DNA from: an uncultured Prevotella sp.
GTDB taxonomy: Bacteria > Bacteroidota > Bacteroidia > Bacteroidales > Bacteroidaceae
DNA: 51,611 bases
Reading direction: 5' to 3'
Assembly (NCBI GenBank): GCA_934204655.1
Contig: CAKPZJ010000017.1
Coordinates: forward strand, 1-51,611
Shown one piece after another: positions 42,969 through 51,560 of this stretch. The stretch's first letter is position 1. The number at the start of each line of letters is the position of its first letter. The notes under the pieces are model-generated. The model was not told where the DNA came from. It did no database searches and was given only the letters and a program-made list of their open reading frames with translations. A program made the position numbers and the translations under genes.

Positions 42969-43007
42969 GAGAGCGAACCCTCGGCTGTGGCCATCGGGTT
43001 CGCTCTC
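42969..43007 (-). terminator. terminator of the thiamin-uptake operon
   Basis: GAGAGCGAACCC (42969-42980) pairs with 42996-43007 around a 15-nt loop, just after the pnuT stop. A modest T-rich tail follows on the minus strand. Confidence 0.7.
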
Positions 43008-43031
43008 CTCAGTAGTGGGGCCGTAGTGCCC

Positions 43032-43634
43032 CTATGCTTTCTGCTTCATCAGCCTGCGCCAGCGTATGTAGCCGGCTATGGCGATGACGACATACAGGCC
43101 GTAGAGACTGGCCTTGAAAGGTATATCCTTGTAGAAGTAGAGACAGCAGGTCACCACGTCTACGGCAATCCATATCAGCCACTGCTCCAGGAACTTGCGG
43201 GCCAGGGCCCAGATGCCCACGATGCTCAGTGCCGTGGTAAAGCTGTCGGCCACAGGTACGCGCGAGTCGGTGTGGTAGGCCAACAGGTACCAGATGGACA
43301 CCCACAGTACAGCGGTTATGAGCGTCCATGGCAGCACCAGCCGTCGGTCAAAGTGGGTGATGGGCCGGTCCTTGCCCTGGGCGGGCTGCTGGCTGCCCTG
43401 TCGGTGGCCGCGCGTCCAGGCGTAGAAGCCATAGCACGTCATGCCGATGTAGTAGAGTTCCATGCCGCAGTCGGCGTAGAGCCCCTTGTCGTAGTAGAGC
43501 ACTATGCCCAGGGCCTGCATCACAAAGCCCACGGGCCAGAGCCACACCGAGGCGTGATACTCTAACAGGATGTAGGCCAACCCTAACAGGGTGGTGGTGA
43601 TGTCGAGCCAGTGGTCTATGAGGAATGTTTCCAT
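43032..43634 (-). CDS. pnuT: PnuC-family thiamin transporter PnuT
   Basis: A 200-residue membrane protein with about seven helices (first near 12-28, DITTTLLGLAYILLEYH). The YILLEYHASVWLWPVGF and LEQWLIWIAVDVV...YFYKD segments belong to the PnuC family of vitamin transporters. Placement 16 bp after a TonB receptor under a TPP riboswitch identifies it as the thiamin version (PnuT) rather than nicotinamide riboside PnuC. It moves thiamin across the inner membrane by facilitated diffusion, normally trapped by a pyrophosphokinase. That kinase gene is not adjacent here. Confidence 0.88.
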   Translation of the reverse strand: METFLIDHWLDITTTLLGLAYILLEYHASVWLWPVGFVMQALGIVLYYDKGLYADCGMELYYIGMTCYGFYAWTRGHRQGSQQPAQGKDRPITHFDRRLVLPWTLITAVLWVSIWYLLAYHTDSRVPVADSFTTALSIVGIWALARKFLEQWLIWIAVDVVTCCLYFYKDIPFKASLYGLYVVIAIAGYIRWRRLMKQKA

Positions 43635-43650
43635 GCTGTCGGTCTACGGT

Positions 43651-46011
43651 TTAGAAGCGCAGGGTTACGGTACCCATCATCGTAAATCCGGCCATAGGCA
43701 TGTAGCCCAGCTGGGTGTAAGGCTTGTCGGTGGTGTAGATGCCATAGCCTACAGCATTGTAAACCCATCCGGAGGCGGCATAGTGACGGTCGAAGATGTT
43801 GTACAGGTTGAGCCCTAACACAGCCTCCTTGACTCCGGCTATCTTGTTGAGGGTGTAGCTCAGGTTGACGTTGGTCTGCGAGTAGCAGGGCAGCGAGCGC
43901 AGAGCTGTCTCGGTATTGTCCAGATACTGGCGGCTCACGAAGTTGGTGTGCCATACGGCCTGGAAACCGCCCTTGTGTATGGTAAGGAAACCATTGAGCA
44001 GTGTCGAGGGCGAGAAAGCCAGTGTCGACTTGTCGTAGTGTACCTTGGCAGGCTTGGTCTCGTCGTCCCAGTTCTCGTAGTACTGGTCAAAGTTCTTCAG
44101 ACGGTTAACCGACAGGGCGGCGTTACCGGCCACGTTGAGCCAAGACAGGGGCGACCAGTCGGCATTGAGTTCGACACCGGTGCGATAACTCTTGTCAATG
44201 TTGGTGGTAAGGTTCTCGCCTATATCGCTCTGGGCACCTGTCTGCACAAACTGGTCCTTGTAGTCCATGTAGTAGAGGTTCAGACCGGCGTTCCAGTTGG
44301 CTGCGCTGTAGCTGTAGCCCAGTTCATAGTCTATTAGGTGCTCGGCGCTGGGAGCAGCGTAGCTACCGTTGTTGGTAAAGTTGTTGCGCTCGGGCTCGCG
44401 GCTGGCGTAGGCTACCGAGAAGTAGGCCCTGTGGCCATCCTGGTGGAAGCTGATACCGGCCTTGGGGTTCACAAAGTTGTAGTTGGCGTTGATGTCCAGT
44501 ATCTGGTTCTTGTAGGTACCATCGGGCTGGGCGTAGAACTTGTCGTTCTTGCCGTCGGTCTTATAGCCCACGTGGCGGTACTGTACGTCGCCGAACATAT
44601 CCCAGGACTGACTGAGGTGCAGGGTAGCCTTGATGAACGCTGAGTAGTCGTTCTTACGGGCTTTAGAATCGTAGTACTGGTAGTTGCCGTTGGCGCGATA
44701 CTTAGCGTTGGCGTCCTCGTTGGCTATGTAGGTGAGGTAGCCGAAGTGGCTGCCACGGAACTGCTGCAGGTTAAGGCCGCCCACAACGTCCCACTCGTCG
44801 TCCTTATAGTTGGCGTTGTAAACCAGGCCGTAGGTGTTCTGCGAGAGACCCTTCTTGCGGACAAAGTCAGAGCACTTAACAAAGTTGCCGTCGCGGTCGT
44901 AGTAGGTAAGGCCGAACTTGCTGAACTTGTAGTTGGGTTTCAGCTCGGCATAGTAGCCATATCCGTAGGTGTAGTGCAGGGCCACGTGGTGGCTCCAGTG
45001 GGCTGAGGGGGTGAATACGGCCGAGAGGATGTTGTGATTCTGGTAGAAATTATCGGTAGTGCGGTCCCACAGGCTGCCGTCGTTCATCTTGTAGCGATAG
45101 GTCTGGTAGTTGCCGTTGGCGTCCTTGGGGAAAGTGTAGGCATCATCGTCGAACACCAGTCCCTCATGGAGGTAGTTGTAGCGGCCCAGGCCATGCTTGT
45201 ACATATCCTTATAGGTATAGATGCCGTCGGCCACCAGCGAGGCATCGTCGTTGCCACCCGTGGCACCGCTCCAGGCCTGGCCGGTCTTCTCAAAGTTGCC
45301 GATATTCTTGTAGCTCAGAGTGAACTTGTCGCCATAGTAGGTGAGCGCGCCTAAGTACGAGCCCGAGCGGCCTGCTGTGCCGTGCATGAAACCATCGGTG
45401 CGGCTCTCGTGATAAGCGCCGTTGAACACCAGGCGGTTCCAGAGCAGGCCCGATGAGAAGTTCATGCCCACGTTGTACGAGTTGTAGGTGCCGTAGCCAC
45501 CGTTGACCTCGAGCGATGGGGTCAGGCTGGGGGCAGCCGTGGCCAGTGAGATGGTTCCGCCAAAGGCACCGTCGCCATTGGTAGACGTACCTACGCCACG
45601 CTGTATCTGTGCCGAGCCCATCAGGCTGGCGTACGAGTTCATGTTGGCCCAGAATACGCACTCGTCCTCGGGCGAGTTGAGGGCCACGCCGTCCAGCGTC
45701 ACATTGATACGGCTGTCGGCAGCGCCACGTATGCGTATGTGGCTGGTACCTATGCCTGTACCATTCTCGCTCCAGGCCAGTACGCCCGGTGTGTTGGCGA
45801 AGAGGAAGGGCAGCTCTCTGCCCGTCTTGCCGAAGCTACTGAGCTCGGCCTTCTTGATGTTAGCTACTGCGAAGGGTGCGTTCTTCTGCGCACGTACACC
45901 CTTTACTACCACCTCCTGCAACTTAAAAAGTCGCAGCGAGTCGGTCTGTGCCTGTGCATAAGCGCCGACTGTGCCCAAGCACACGGCCACCATGCAAACA
46001 ATCTTTTTCAT
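43651..46011 (-). CDS. TonB-dependent receptor for thiamin (OMR1 type)
   Basis: A 786-residue outer-membrane receptor. The signal peptide is about 1-20 (MKKIVCMVAVCLGTVGAYAQ). The plug domain (about 30-165) has LQEVVVKGVRAQKNAPFAVA, ELPFLFANTPGVL, and ADSRINVTLDGVALNSPED; the barrel follows and ends AGFTMMGTVTLRF. No carboxypeptidase-like N-domain is present, unlike SusC. The TPP riboswitch upstream and pnuT downstream define the substrate as thiamin or a thiamin precursor. The start at 46011 lies 29 nt after the aptamer. Confidence 0.88.
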   Translation of the reverse strand: MKKIVCMVAVCLGTVGAYAQAQTDSLRLFKLQEVVVKGVRAQKNAPFAVANIKKAELSSFGKTGRELPFLFANTPGVLAWSENGTGIGTSHIRIRGAADSRINVTLDGVALNSPEDECVFWANMNSYASLMGSAQIQRGVGTSTNGDGAFGGTISLATAAPSLTPSLEVNGGYGTYNSYNVGMNFSSGLLWNRLVFNGAYHESRTDGFMHGTAGRSGSYLGALTYYGDKFTLSYKNIGNFEKTGQAWSGATGGNDDASLVADGIYTYKDMYKHGLGRYNYLHEGLVFDDDAYTFPKDANGNYQTYRYKMNDGSLWDRTTDNFYQNHNILSAVFTPSAHWSHHVALHYTYGYGYYAELKPNYKFSKFGLTYYDRDGNFVKCSDFVRKKGLSQNTYGLVYNANYKDDEWDVVGGLNLQQFRGSHFGYLTYIANEDANAKYRANGNYQYYDSKARKNDYSAFIKATLHLSQSWDMFGDVQYRHVGYKTDGKNDKFYAQPDGTYKNQILDINANYNFVNPKAGISFHQDGHRAYFSVAYASREPERNNFTNNGSYAAPSAEHLIDYELGYSYSAANWNAGLNLYYMDYKDQFVQTGAQSDIGENLTTNIDKSYRTGVELNADWSPLSWLNVAGNAALSVNRLKNFDQYYENWDDETKPAKVHYDKSTLAFSPSTLLNGFLTIHKGGFQAVWHTNFVSRQYLDNTETALRSLPCYSQTNVNLSYTLNKIAGVKEAVLGLNLYNIFDRHYAASGWVYNAVGYGIYTTDKPYTQLGYMPMAGFTMMGTVTLRF

Positions 46012-46040
46012 TGTCCTTACAGTTGTTGTTAAATACTTAA

Positions 46041-46126
46041 AAGGGGATAGTTCCCTGCGTCGGCATTACCCGTTTCAGGTTCGATGGGTATAATCTCAGC
46101 CGGAGCAATAGGCTCCAGCACCCCTT
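46041..46126 (-). ncRNA. TPP riboswitch (THI element)
   Basis: On the minus strand the element starts AAGGGGTGC (P1 pairs with CCCCTT at 46041-46046). It contains CTGAGA (46094-46099), GAACCTGA (46075-46082) and GGGTAATGCC (46062-46071), the conserved TPP-aptamer core. A GGAGC/GCTCC helix forms P3a. No terminator hairpin is seen before the ATG at 46011, so control is probably at translation initiation. A 6-bp hairpin (GAATAC/GTATTC, 46128-46144) lies just before it, near the transcript's 5' end. Confidence 0.95.
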
Positions 46127-46150
46127 AGAATACACCTTGTATTCCGGGTG

Positions 46151-46181
46151 CAAAGTTAGATAAAACCATAGACGTGGCAAA
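46151..46181 (-). promoter_or_regulatory. promoter of the thiamin-uptake operon
   Basis: On the minus strand, TTTG (46178-46181), a 19-nt spacer and TAACTTTG (46151-46158). The start would be near 46145, giving a leader made of the small hairpin, the TPP aptamer and 29 nt. Confidence 0.8.
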
Positions 46182-46279
46182 ACAAATGCCCGTTTTTTTA
46201 TTCATGCTCCTCGAGCTATCTTCGCCAAGAGGGGTGAGTGCTTCTTGTTTCTTATGGAGTGGTAGGGGATATAACAAAG

Positions 46280-46320
46280 GCGCACCGTGCGATACACCCT
46301 AAAGTGTTTGCACGGTGCGC
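46280..46320 (-). terminator. terminator of the unknown secreted protein gene
   Basis: GCGCACCGTGC (46280-46290) pairs with 46310-46320; inside it ACAC/GTGT can pair too. On the minus strand it is followed by CTTTGTTAT. Confidence 0.75.
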
Positions 46321-46348
46321 TTATGGTTCGGGGAAGAGAGGGGGACTG

Positions 46349-47095
46349 TTACGGCTGTAGCTCGAGGGTCAGGTTGTTGTTTATCTGCTCCTGGTGCTTG
46401 TTGCCCAATGGGTCGGTAAAGGTGATATTGCCCATGATAAGCAAGTTGGAGGCTATTTTACCTTTGCCGAAGGTAACTTGCTGACACTCCTGGTCGGTGG
46501 GGTGGTCGTATAACTTCGCTTGGCAGTCTACCTTGGCTCCGCCCATGCTGTAGCCTTCGACCTTGTATCGGCTGGAGGTATAGGCGCCAGTCTTCTTGTC
46601 CTTGTGCAGGGTGGCCGTCAGCACTACATGGGCATCGTAGCCATCAATGGATGAGTAGAGCAGGCAACGGACTTCGACGGTAGACTTTGGGCGTTCTTGC
46701 CAACTGATAATTTTTGGGGTAAGCGTGTAGCCTGAACCACTGAGAAAGTTGTCTGTGCGCTTGTTGAAATCTGTGTCGTTCGTAAAACGGTCTATAGCCT
46801 TGTGGACTTGCTGCATAACAGCGTCGACGGTGTACTTATCGGTGTTGTAGCCTTTGAGCAAGTCGTAGTTCACGCTGGCTATCATGTTGAGCAGGGCCAG
46901 GGTATCATACTGTTCGGCCGTAACCTTGTTGTGAAGCCATGCTGGCGGCATATTGCCCCGTAGGTTATACCTGTCGGCCGTTAGCGAACTGCTATGTCCC
47001 ATAGATACGAATGTAAGACTAATCTTACCGGCTGTCTGTGCATTGGCTGATGCCATGGCAGCGCACAATGCTAATAGGAATAATAGTTTTTTCAT
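46349..47095 (-). CDS. secreted protein of unknown function
   Basis: A 248-residue protein with signal peptide MKKLLFLLALCAAMASANA. The mature part is mixed: a helical first half (WLHNKVTAEQYDTLALLNMIASVNYDLL...) and a beta-rich second half (CLLYSSIDGYDAHVVLTATLHKDKK, then NITFTDPLGNKHQE). No lipobox is present, so it is periplasmic or secreted. I do not recognise the family. It is monocistronic, with a terminator downstream and mutY separated by a 156-bp spacer. Confidence 0.75.
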   Translation of the reverse strand: MKKLLFLLALCAAMASANAQTAGKISLTFVSMGHSSSLTADRYNLRGNMPPAWLHNKVTAEQYDTLALLNMIASVNYDLLKGYNTDKYTVDAVMQQVHKAIDRFTNDTDFNKRTDNFLSGSGYTLTPKIISWQERPKSTVEVRCLLYSSIDGYDAHVVLTATLHKDKKTGAYTSSRYKVEGYSMGGAKVDCQAKLYDHPTDQECQQVTFGKGKIASNLLIMGNITFTDPLGNKHQEQINNNLTLELQP

Positions 47096-47251
47096 GTCGC
47101 AGTCATTTATTAGGTTGGTTTATTGGCCGCAATATACGCAAAAATGCTAATAGTTATACGTTTGGTAGCGGCCTTTTATTTTTTTTTAACAGACGAGGGC
47201 TACTGCTGTGAGGTCTTCTAAGTTCCTAATTCATGGTGTGGCTTTTGTCTG

Positions 47252-48289
47252 CTATGTGCGTTGTGCCGCCAGGCGCTCTATGAGCAGGTCTACTAACCGC
47301 GGCAGGGCGTAGCCCTCTATCTCCTGAGGCGTGGCCCAGTGATAGCGCTCGCCGAGAGTGGCTAACGAGGGCAGGCCGTAGGGTAGGGGAGCGTCTGTCG
47401 GCAAGTCTGAGGCGTTTATAGGTACCATCCGGGCATAGAGAGTCTGGTGGGTCAGCACGTGCTTCACCGCGTCGGGTGCCTGGGCTATGGTCTTGTCGGT
47501 GCTCTCCATGACCACGGGTTCCCACAGCCCTTGCCATATATCGCCGGCTGGGCGCCGGTGGAAGAGCACACGTCCTGCGCGCGCTATATAATAATAGGTG
47601 AGATAACGCGTGCGACGCTTCGTTTTCTGCTCTTTCACAGGATAAGCCTCGGGATGGCCGCTGCGGTAAGCCTCGCATGTCTCGGCCAGCGGACAGGTGG
47701 CGCAGGCCGGACTCTGGGGCGTACACTGTAGCGCCCCGAAGTCCATCATGGCTTGGTTCCAGGTGCCTGCCTGTCGCTGTGGACACAGCTCGTCGGCCAA
47801 GAGTTGGAACTGGCGTTTGCCCTGAGTGGTGTTGATAGGCGTGCCGATGCCATAGTGGCGTGCCAGCACGCGGTACACGTTGCCGTCGACGGCCGCATAG
47901 GGCAGCCCGAAAGCCATCGAGGCTATGGCCGCCGCCGTATAGTCGCCCACGCCCTTGAGCCGCCTGATGTCCTCGTACCTGTCAGGAAAGGCCCCCATAG
48001 CCGCTATGCTCTTGGCGGCGGCATGTAGATTTCGAGCCCGCGAGTAGTAGCCTAACCCCTGCCATAGTTTGAGTACCTCGTCCTCGGTGGCGGCTGCCAG
48101 GCTCTCTACTGTGGGATAGGCCGACATGAACCGGTGCCAGTAGGCTGTGCCCTGGCTGATGCGTGTCTGCTGCAGAATGATTTCTGATAGCCAGATGGCG
48201 TAGGGGTCGCCGATGCCGCGCCAGGGTAGTTCGCGCCCGTTGTGGGCGAACCAAGCCAGGATGGCCGATGTAAAACCAGTGTTGTCCAT
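47252..48289 (-). CDS. mutY: A/G-specific adenine glycosylase
   Basis: A 345-residue MutY that removes adenine mispaired with 8-oxoguanine. Catalytic residues are Glu36 (SEIILQQT) and Asp135 (AAVDGNVYRV) with the helix-hairpin-helix LKGVGDYTAAAI. The iron-sulphur loop is complete: Cys189, Cys196, Cys199, Cys205. The C-terminal NUDIX-like domain (about 225-345) recognises 8-oxoguanine. The frame is open to 48310, but a -7 element (48298-48305) overlaps that extension, so ATG 48289 is the start. Confidence 0.95.
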   Translation of the reverse strand: MDNTGFTSAILAWFAHNGRELPWRGIGDPYAIWLSEIILQQTRISQGTAYWHRFMSAYPTVESLAAATEDEVLKLWQGLGYYSRARNLHAAAKSIAAMGAFPDRYEDIRRLKGVGDYTAAAIASMAFGLPYAAVDGNVYRVLARHYGIGTPINTTQGKRQFQLLADELCPQRQAGTWNQAMMDFGALQCTPQSPACATCPLAETCEAYRSGHPEAYPVKEQKTKRRTRYLTYYYIARAGRVLFHRRPAGDIWQGLWEPVVMESTDKTIAQAPDAVKHVLTHQTLYARMVPINASDLPTDAPLPYGLPSLATLGERYHWATPQEIEGYALPRLVDLLIERLAAQRT

Positions 48290-48297
48290 ACTGGGGG

Positions 48298-48305
48298 CAA
48301 AATTA
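48298..48305 (-). promoter_or_regulatory. -7 element of mutY
   Basis: TAATTTTG on the minus strand at 48298-48305, with eight bases before the ATG at 48289. It predicts a nearly leaderless transcript and excludes the longer frame. Confidence 0.55.
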
Positions 48306-48377
48306 CGCATTTTTTCACCGAAAGGTGCTCTATTCTCAGCTTTTCTGCCTATCTTCGCAGATAAAATAATCTATTTT

Positions 48378-49004
48378 ATGAGACCTTTCCCCTTTTACCG
48401 TAAAACAATGGGAGTACTGGCAGCCCTTGCGCTGATATTCTCCTTGGACGCTTGTCATCAGAAGAAGCCTGCGGCCGTTATTGCCCAGCAACAGGAGCAG
48501 CAGGAGGCCGAGACCCGCCTCGCCCAGGCCGCCACCCCAGCCGAGGCTGAGATGAAGTGTATCTCCATAGACCGCGCCATAGACCTGGCCCGTATGGTTG
48601 AGACCGACAAGGGCATCATTACTGGTCTGCACGATGCCTCCGGCATAGACTGCATGATGCGCCGTATGGGCTATAGCCGCAGCAGCCGCGAGGGCATCTA
48701 TCAACAGGGTCGTGCCGTGATGTACACCCAGGGATGCGATGTCGATGATATGGGCAGTATAGTGGCCCAGACTTCGCCCAAGGCTACCCTGGTGACGATA
48801 GCCGGCGAGGGTCAGCCCGCTACCTCGGCCCTGGTGAGTATCTCGATGACCGATGAGGGTGTTTACAACCAGCTCCGGCAGGAGATGGCTCAGAAAGGTT
48901 TCATAGGCCCTGGCCCCGAACTCACCAATGGCTCTGGTTACAAACTCTTTGCCGACCAGTTTCTGAGTGGCACCGGTTACATCATCCAGATTAGCCGCGA
49001 GTAG
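48378..49004 (+). CDS. lipoprotein of unknown function
   Basis: A 208-residue predicted lipoprotein (signal peptide MRPFPFYRKTMGVLAALALIF, lipobox SLDAC, Cys26). A Gln/Glu/Ala-rich helical linker (about 30-55) precedes a mixed domain with ISIDRAIDLARMV, two Cys (GIDCMMRRMGYSR, YTQGCDVDD) that might form a disulfide, and a C-terminal beta strand pair ending GYIIQISRE. The family is not recognised. ATG 48408 would give a truncated signal, so 48378 is preferred. The upstream TATCTTCG (48350-48357) is an imperfect -7 element. Confidence 0.72.
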   Translation: MRPFPFYRKTMGVLAALALIFSLDACHQKKPAAVIAQQQEQQEAETRLAQAATPAEAEMKCISIDRAIDLARMVETDKGIITGLHDASGIDCMMRRMGYSRSSREGIYQQGRAVMYTQGCDVDDMGSIVAQTSPKATLVTIAGEGQPATSALVSISMTDEGVYNQLRQEMAQKGFIGPGPELTNGSGYKLFADQFLSGTGYIIQISRE

Positions 49005-49086
49005 CGGTAATCTATAGCTGCTCTGTGGTAAGTGTGCAATCAAAATAGAACCTATAACATTGATGAAAACTTTAAAAACTTAATAT

Positions 49087-49695
49087 ATGAATAAGCGTAG
49101 TATTGTTTTTGTATTTATTGCAAGCCTTATTTGTTTTGTATCATCATGCTCTAAGTCGCCAGAAGAAAAGATTAAGCAGCTGGCCAGTACTCAAATCAAG
49201 AAAAATCTATATATCCCGGAAAGCTATAGTTTTGCAGATATAAGGGTAGATAGTGCCTTTGCTCCATATGATAGCCCTAAAATGTGTGAATATGTAAGCC
49301 AACTTTCGGATATAAATAGCACATATGACGAGGCCGAGTACGAGTTAAAGATGGCAAATAGAAGATTAGAGCACTGCTCTGGTCCTTATTCACCAGCATG
49401 GGAAAGGCAAGAGGCCAAAGACCGACTACAGGAGGCCCAGGGTAAGTTGGATGCGGTGCGTGAGGCAGGTGCAAAATGTGTTGATGCTATAAAAAAGTTA
49501 GAAAAGCAGAAACCGCAGTTTATAGGCTATAAGGCCATTGTTTCTTATCGGGCTAAGAATAATTCAGGCGATATTGTGATGGATGCCGTTTTTATGTTGG
49601 TTGATGAAAAGAGTGAGAATATTTGCTACATGTGTAGTGTTGATAATTATAATAAGATGCAAGAAGCATTTGAAGAGGAAGTTGACACAGAATAA
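49087..49695 (+). CDS. coiled-coil lipoprotein, AT-rich
   Basis: A 202-residue predicted lipoprotein (MNKRSIVFVFIASLICFVSSC, lipidated Cys21). After a helical start (SPEEKIKQLASTQIKKNLYIPESY), residues about 70-130 form a long charged coiled coil (YDEAEYELKMANRRLEH... to KLDAVREAGAKC), followed by a small beta domain (GYKAIVSYRAKNNSGDIVMDAVFML) that resembles a ubiquitous Bacteroidota lipoprotein fold. The base composition is much more AT-rich than neighbouring genes. Transfer is likely; function unknown. Confidence 0.75.
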   Translation: MNKRSIVFVFIASLICFVSSCSKSPEEKIKQLASTQIKKNLYIPESYSFADIRVDSAFAPYDSPKMCEYVSQLSDINSTYDEAEYELKMANRRLEHCSGPYSPAWERQEAKDRLQEAQGKLDAVREAGAKCVDAIKKLEKQKPQFIGYKAIVSYRAKNNSGDIVMDAVFMLVDEKSENICYMCSVDNYNKMQEAFEEEVDTE

Positions 49696-49723
49696 AACGG
49701 TAAATATATATTGAATAATAAAA

Positions 49724-49759
49724 AAGAGGCAAGCTGCTGTGGTGCGATGCTTGCCTCTT
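49724..49759 (-). terminator. terminator of the fumarase gene
   Basis: AAGAGGCAAGC (49724-49734) pairs with 49749-49759. On the minus strand a TTTTTTATTA run follows. It may also end the lipoprotein mRNA coming from the left. Confidence 0.88.
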
Positions 49760-49772
49760 ATACTATATAGCC

Positions 49773-51431
49773 TTAGTCTTTCTTGCAGTGGCAGGGAGTC
49801 CAGGGCTTGAGTTGCTTGAAGAAGTCGTTGCCCTTGTCGTCTACCAGAATAAAGGCGGGGAAGTCCTCTACCTTAATCTTCCAGATGGCCTCCATGCCCA
49901 GCTCGGGATACTCTACACACTCAATACTCTTGATGCAGCTCTGCGAGAGAACAGCGGCCACGCCGCCTATGGTGCCAAGGTAGAAACCGCCATGCTTCTT
50001 ACAGGCATCGGTCACTACCTGGGTGCGGTTGCCCTTGGCTATCATGACCAGGCTGGCGCCATGGTCCTGGAACTCGTCTACATAGGGATCCATACGGTTG
50101 GCCGTGGTGGGCCCCATACTGCCGCAGGGATAGCCCGCGGGGGTCTTGGCTGGACCAGCGTAGAGTATAGGGTGGTCCTTGAAGTACTGCGGCATATCCT
50201 CGCCGGCATCCAGACGGGCCTTGAGCTTGGCGTGGGCTATGTCGCGAGCCACGATGATAGTGCCCTTGAGGTTCACGCGGGTCGACACGGGATACTTGGT
50301 GAGCTCGGCACGTACGGTGTCGATGCCCTTGTCCAGGTCTATCTCAATGCCCTTGGCTCCCTCGCCTGGCCGACGATACTCCTCGGGTATTAACTCAGAT
50401 GGATTGGTGTCCATCTTCTCCAGCCAGATACCGTCGCGGTTTATCTTGGCCTTGATATTACGGTCGGCCGAACAGCTTACGCCCATGCCAATGGGGCAGC
50501 TGGCACCATGGCGGGGCAGGCGTATCACTCGGATATCGTGGGCAAAAGCCTTGCCGCCAAACTGGGCACCCAGACCTATCTTGTGGGCCTCATCCAGCAG
50601 TTTCTGCTCCAGGTCTACGTCGCGGAAGGCGCGACCAGTCTCGTCACCGGTAGTAGGCAGGGCATCATAGTACTTGATGCTGGCCAGCTTGACGGTGAGC
50701 AGGTTCTTCTCGGCCGATGTGCCACCGATAACGAAGGCGATATGGTAGGGTGGACAGGCTGCGGTGCCCAGGCTCTTCATCTTTTCTACGAGGAAAGGCA
50801 GCAGAGTGCCCTCGTTCTGTATGGTAGCCTTGGTCATAGGATAGAAGTAGGTCTTATTGGCAGAGCCTCCGCCCTTTGCAACCATAACAAAGCGATATTC
50901 CTCGCCCTCTACGGCTTCGATATCTATCTGTGCCGGCAGGTTGCAGCGGGTGTTAACCTCGTCGTACATGTTGAGCGGAGCGTTCTGCGAGTAGCGCAGG
51001 TTGTCCTCGGTGAAAGTGTTGTACACGCCGCGGCTCAGCGCCTCCTCGTCCTCGAAGCCAGTCCATACCTGCTGGCCCTTTTCGCCATGGATGATGGCGG
51101 TGCCGGTGTCTTGGCAGAAGGGCAGGATGCCCTTGACGGCCGTCTCGGCATTGCGCAGAAACTGCAGGGCCACATACTTGTCGTTCTCCGAAGCCTCTGG
51201 GTCAGACAGAATCTTAGCCACCTGCAGGTTGTGCTCACGGCGCAGCATGAACTCTACGTCGTGGAAAGCCTGCTGTGCGAGCAATGTCAGAGCCTCCTTC
51301 GAAACTTTCAGGATTGTCTTGCCTTCAAACTCACCGGTGCTCACTCCTTCCTTGCTGAGCAAGCGGTATTCAGTAGTATCCTCGCCCAACTGGAACATAG
51401 GAGCATACTTGAAATCTGGTGTTGATGCCAT
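49773..51431 (-). CDS. fum: class I fumarate hydratase
   Basis: A 552-residue iron-sulphur fumarase (FumA/FumB type), which interconverts malate and fumarate and in anaerobes feeds fumarate respiration to succinate. It has [16 protein letters not shown] near 110, the [21 protein letters not shown] stretch, [19 protein letters not shown], and the beta-domain motifs [16 protein letters not shown] and [18 protein letters not shown]. The Cys ligands of the 4Fe-4S cluster are present in these segments. The start at 51431 is downstream of a consensus promoter at 51470-51500. It is monocistronic. Confidence 0.93.
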   Translation of the reverse strand: MASTPDFKYAPMFQLGEDTTEYRLLSKEGVSTGEFEGKTILKVSKEALTLLAQQAFHDVEFMLRREHNLQVAKILSDPEASENDKYVALQFLRNAETAVKGILPFCQDTGTAIIHGEKGQQVWTGFEDEEALSRGVYNTFTEDNLRYSQNAPLNMYDEVNTRCNLPAQIDIEAVEGEEYRFVMVAKGGGSANKTYFYPMTKATIQNEGTLLPFLVEKMKSLGTAACPPYHIAFVIGGTSAEKNLLTVKLASIKYYDALPTTGDETGRAFRDVDLEQKLLDEAHKIGLGAQFGGKAFAHDIRVIRLPRHGASCPIGMGVSCSADRNIKAKINRDGIWLEKMDTNPSELIPEEYRRPGEGAKGIEIDLDKGIDTVRAELTKYPVSTRVNLKGTIIVARDIAHAKLKARLDAGEDMPQYFKDHPILYAGPAKTPAGYPCGSMGPTTANRMDPYVDEFQDHGASLVMIAKGNRTQVVTDACKKHGGFYLGTIGGVAAVLSQSCIKSIECVEYPELGMEAIWKIKVEDFPAFILVDDKGNDFFKQLKPWTPCHCKKD

Positions 51432-51469
51432 AATGTTATTTAGTTAATGATTTAGAAATTTCTTTGCCA

Positions 51470-51500
51470 CAAAGTTACAACGAATTGAAGACAATGCAAA
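51470..51500 (-). promoter_or_regulatory. promoter of the fumarase gene
   Basis: On the minus strand, TTTG (51497-51500), a 19-nt spacer and TAACTTTG (51470-51477). Leader about 33 nt. Confidence 0.78.
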
Positions 51501-51560
51501 ATAATTGTTGCCTTTATTTTCCCCTATTTTACGGTAAGTAACTAATCAAATTTAAGCGAC

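Larger units (their letters stand above)
42304..43031. other. gene-free stretch between the BNR and PnuT genes
   Basis: About 730 bp with no intact gene. It holds the -7 element TAACTTTG for the BNR gene (minus, 42338-42345), copy 2 of the GGATGTACATCC repeat (42545-42620), a transporter-like remnant (42621-42730) and the terminator of the thiamin operon (42969-43007). Confidence 0.55.
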
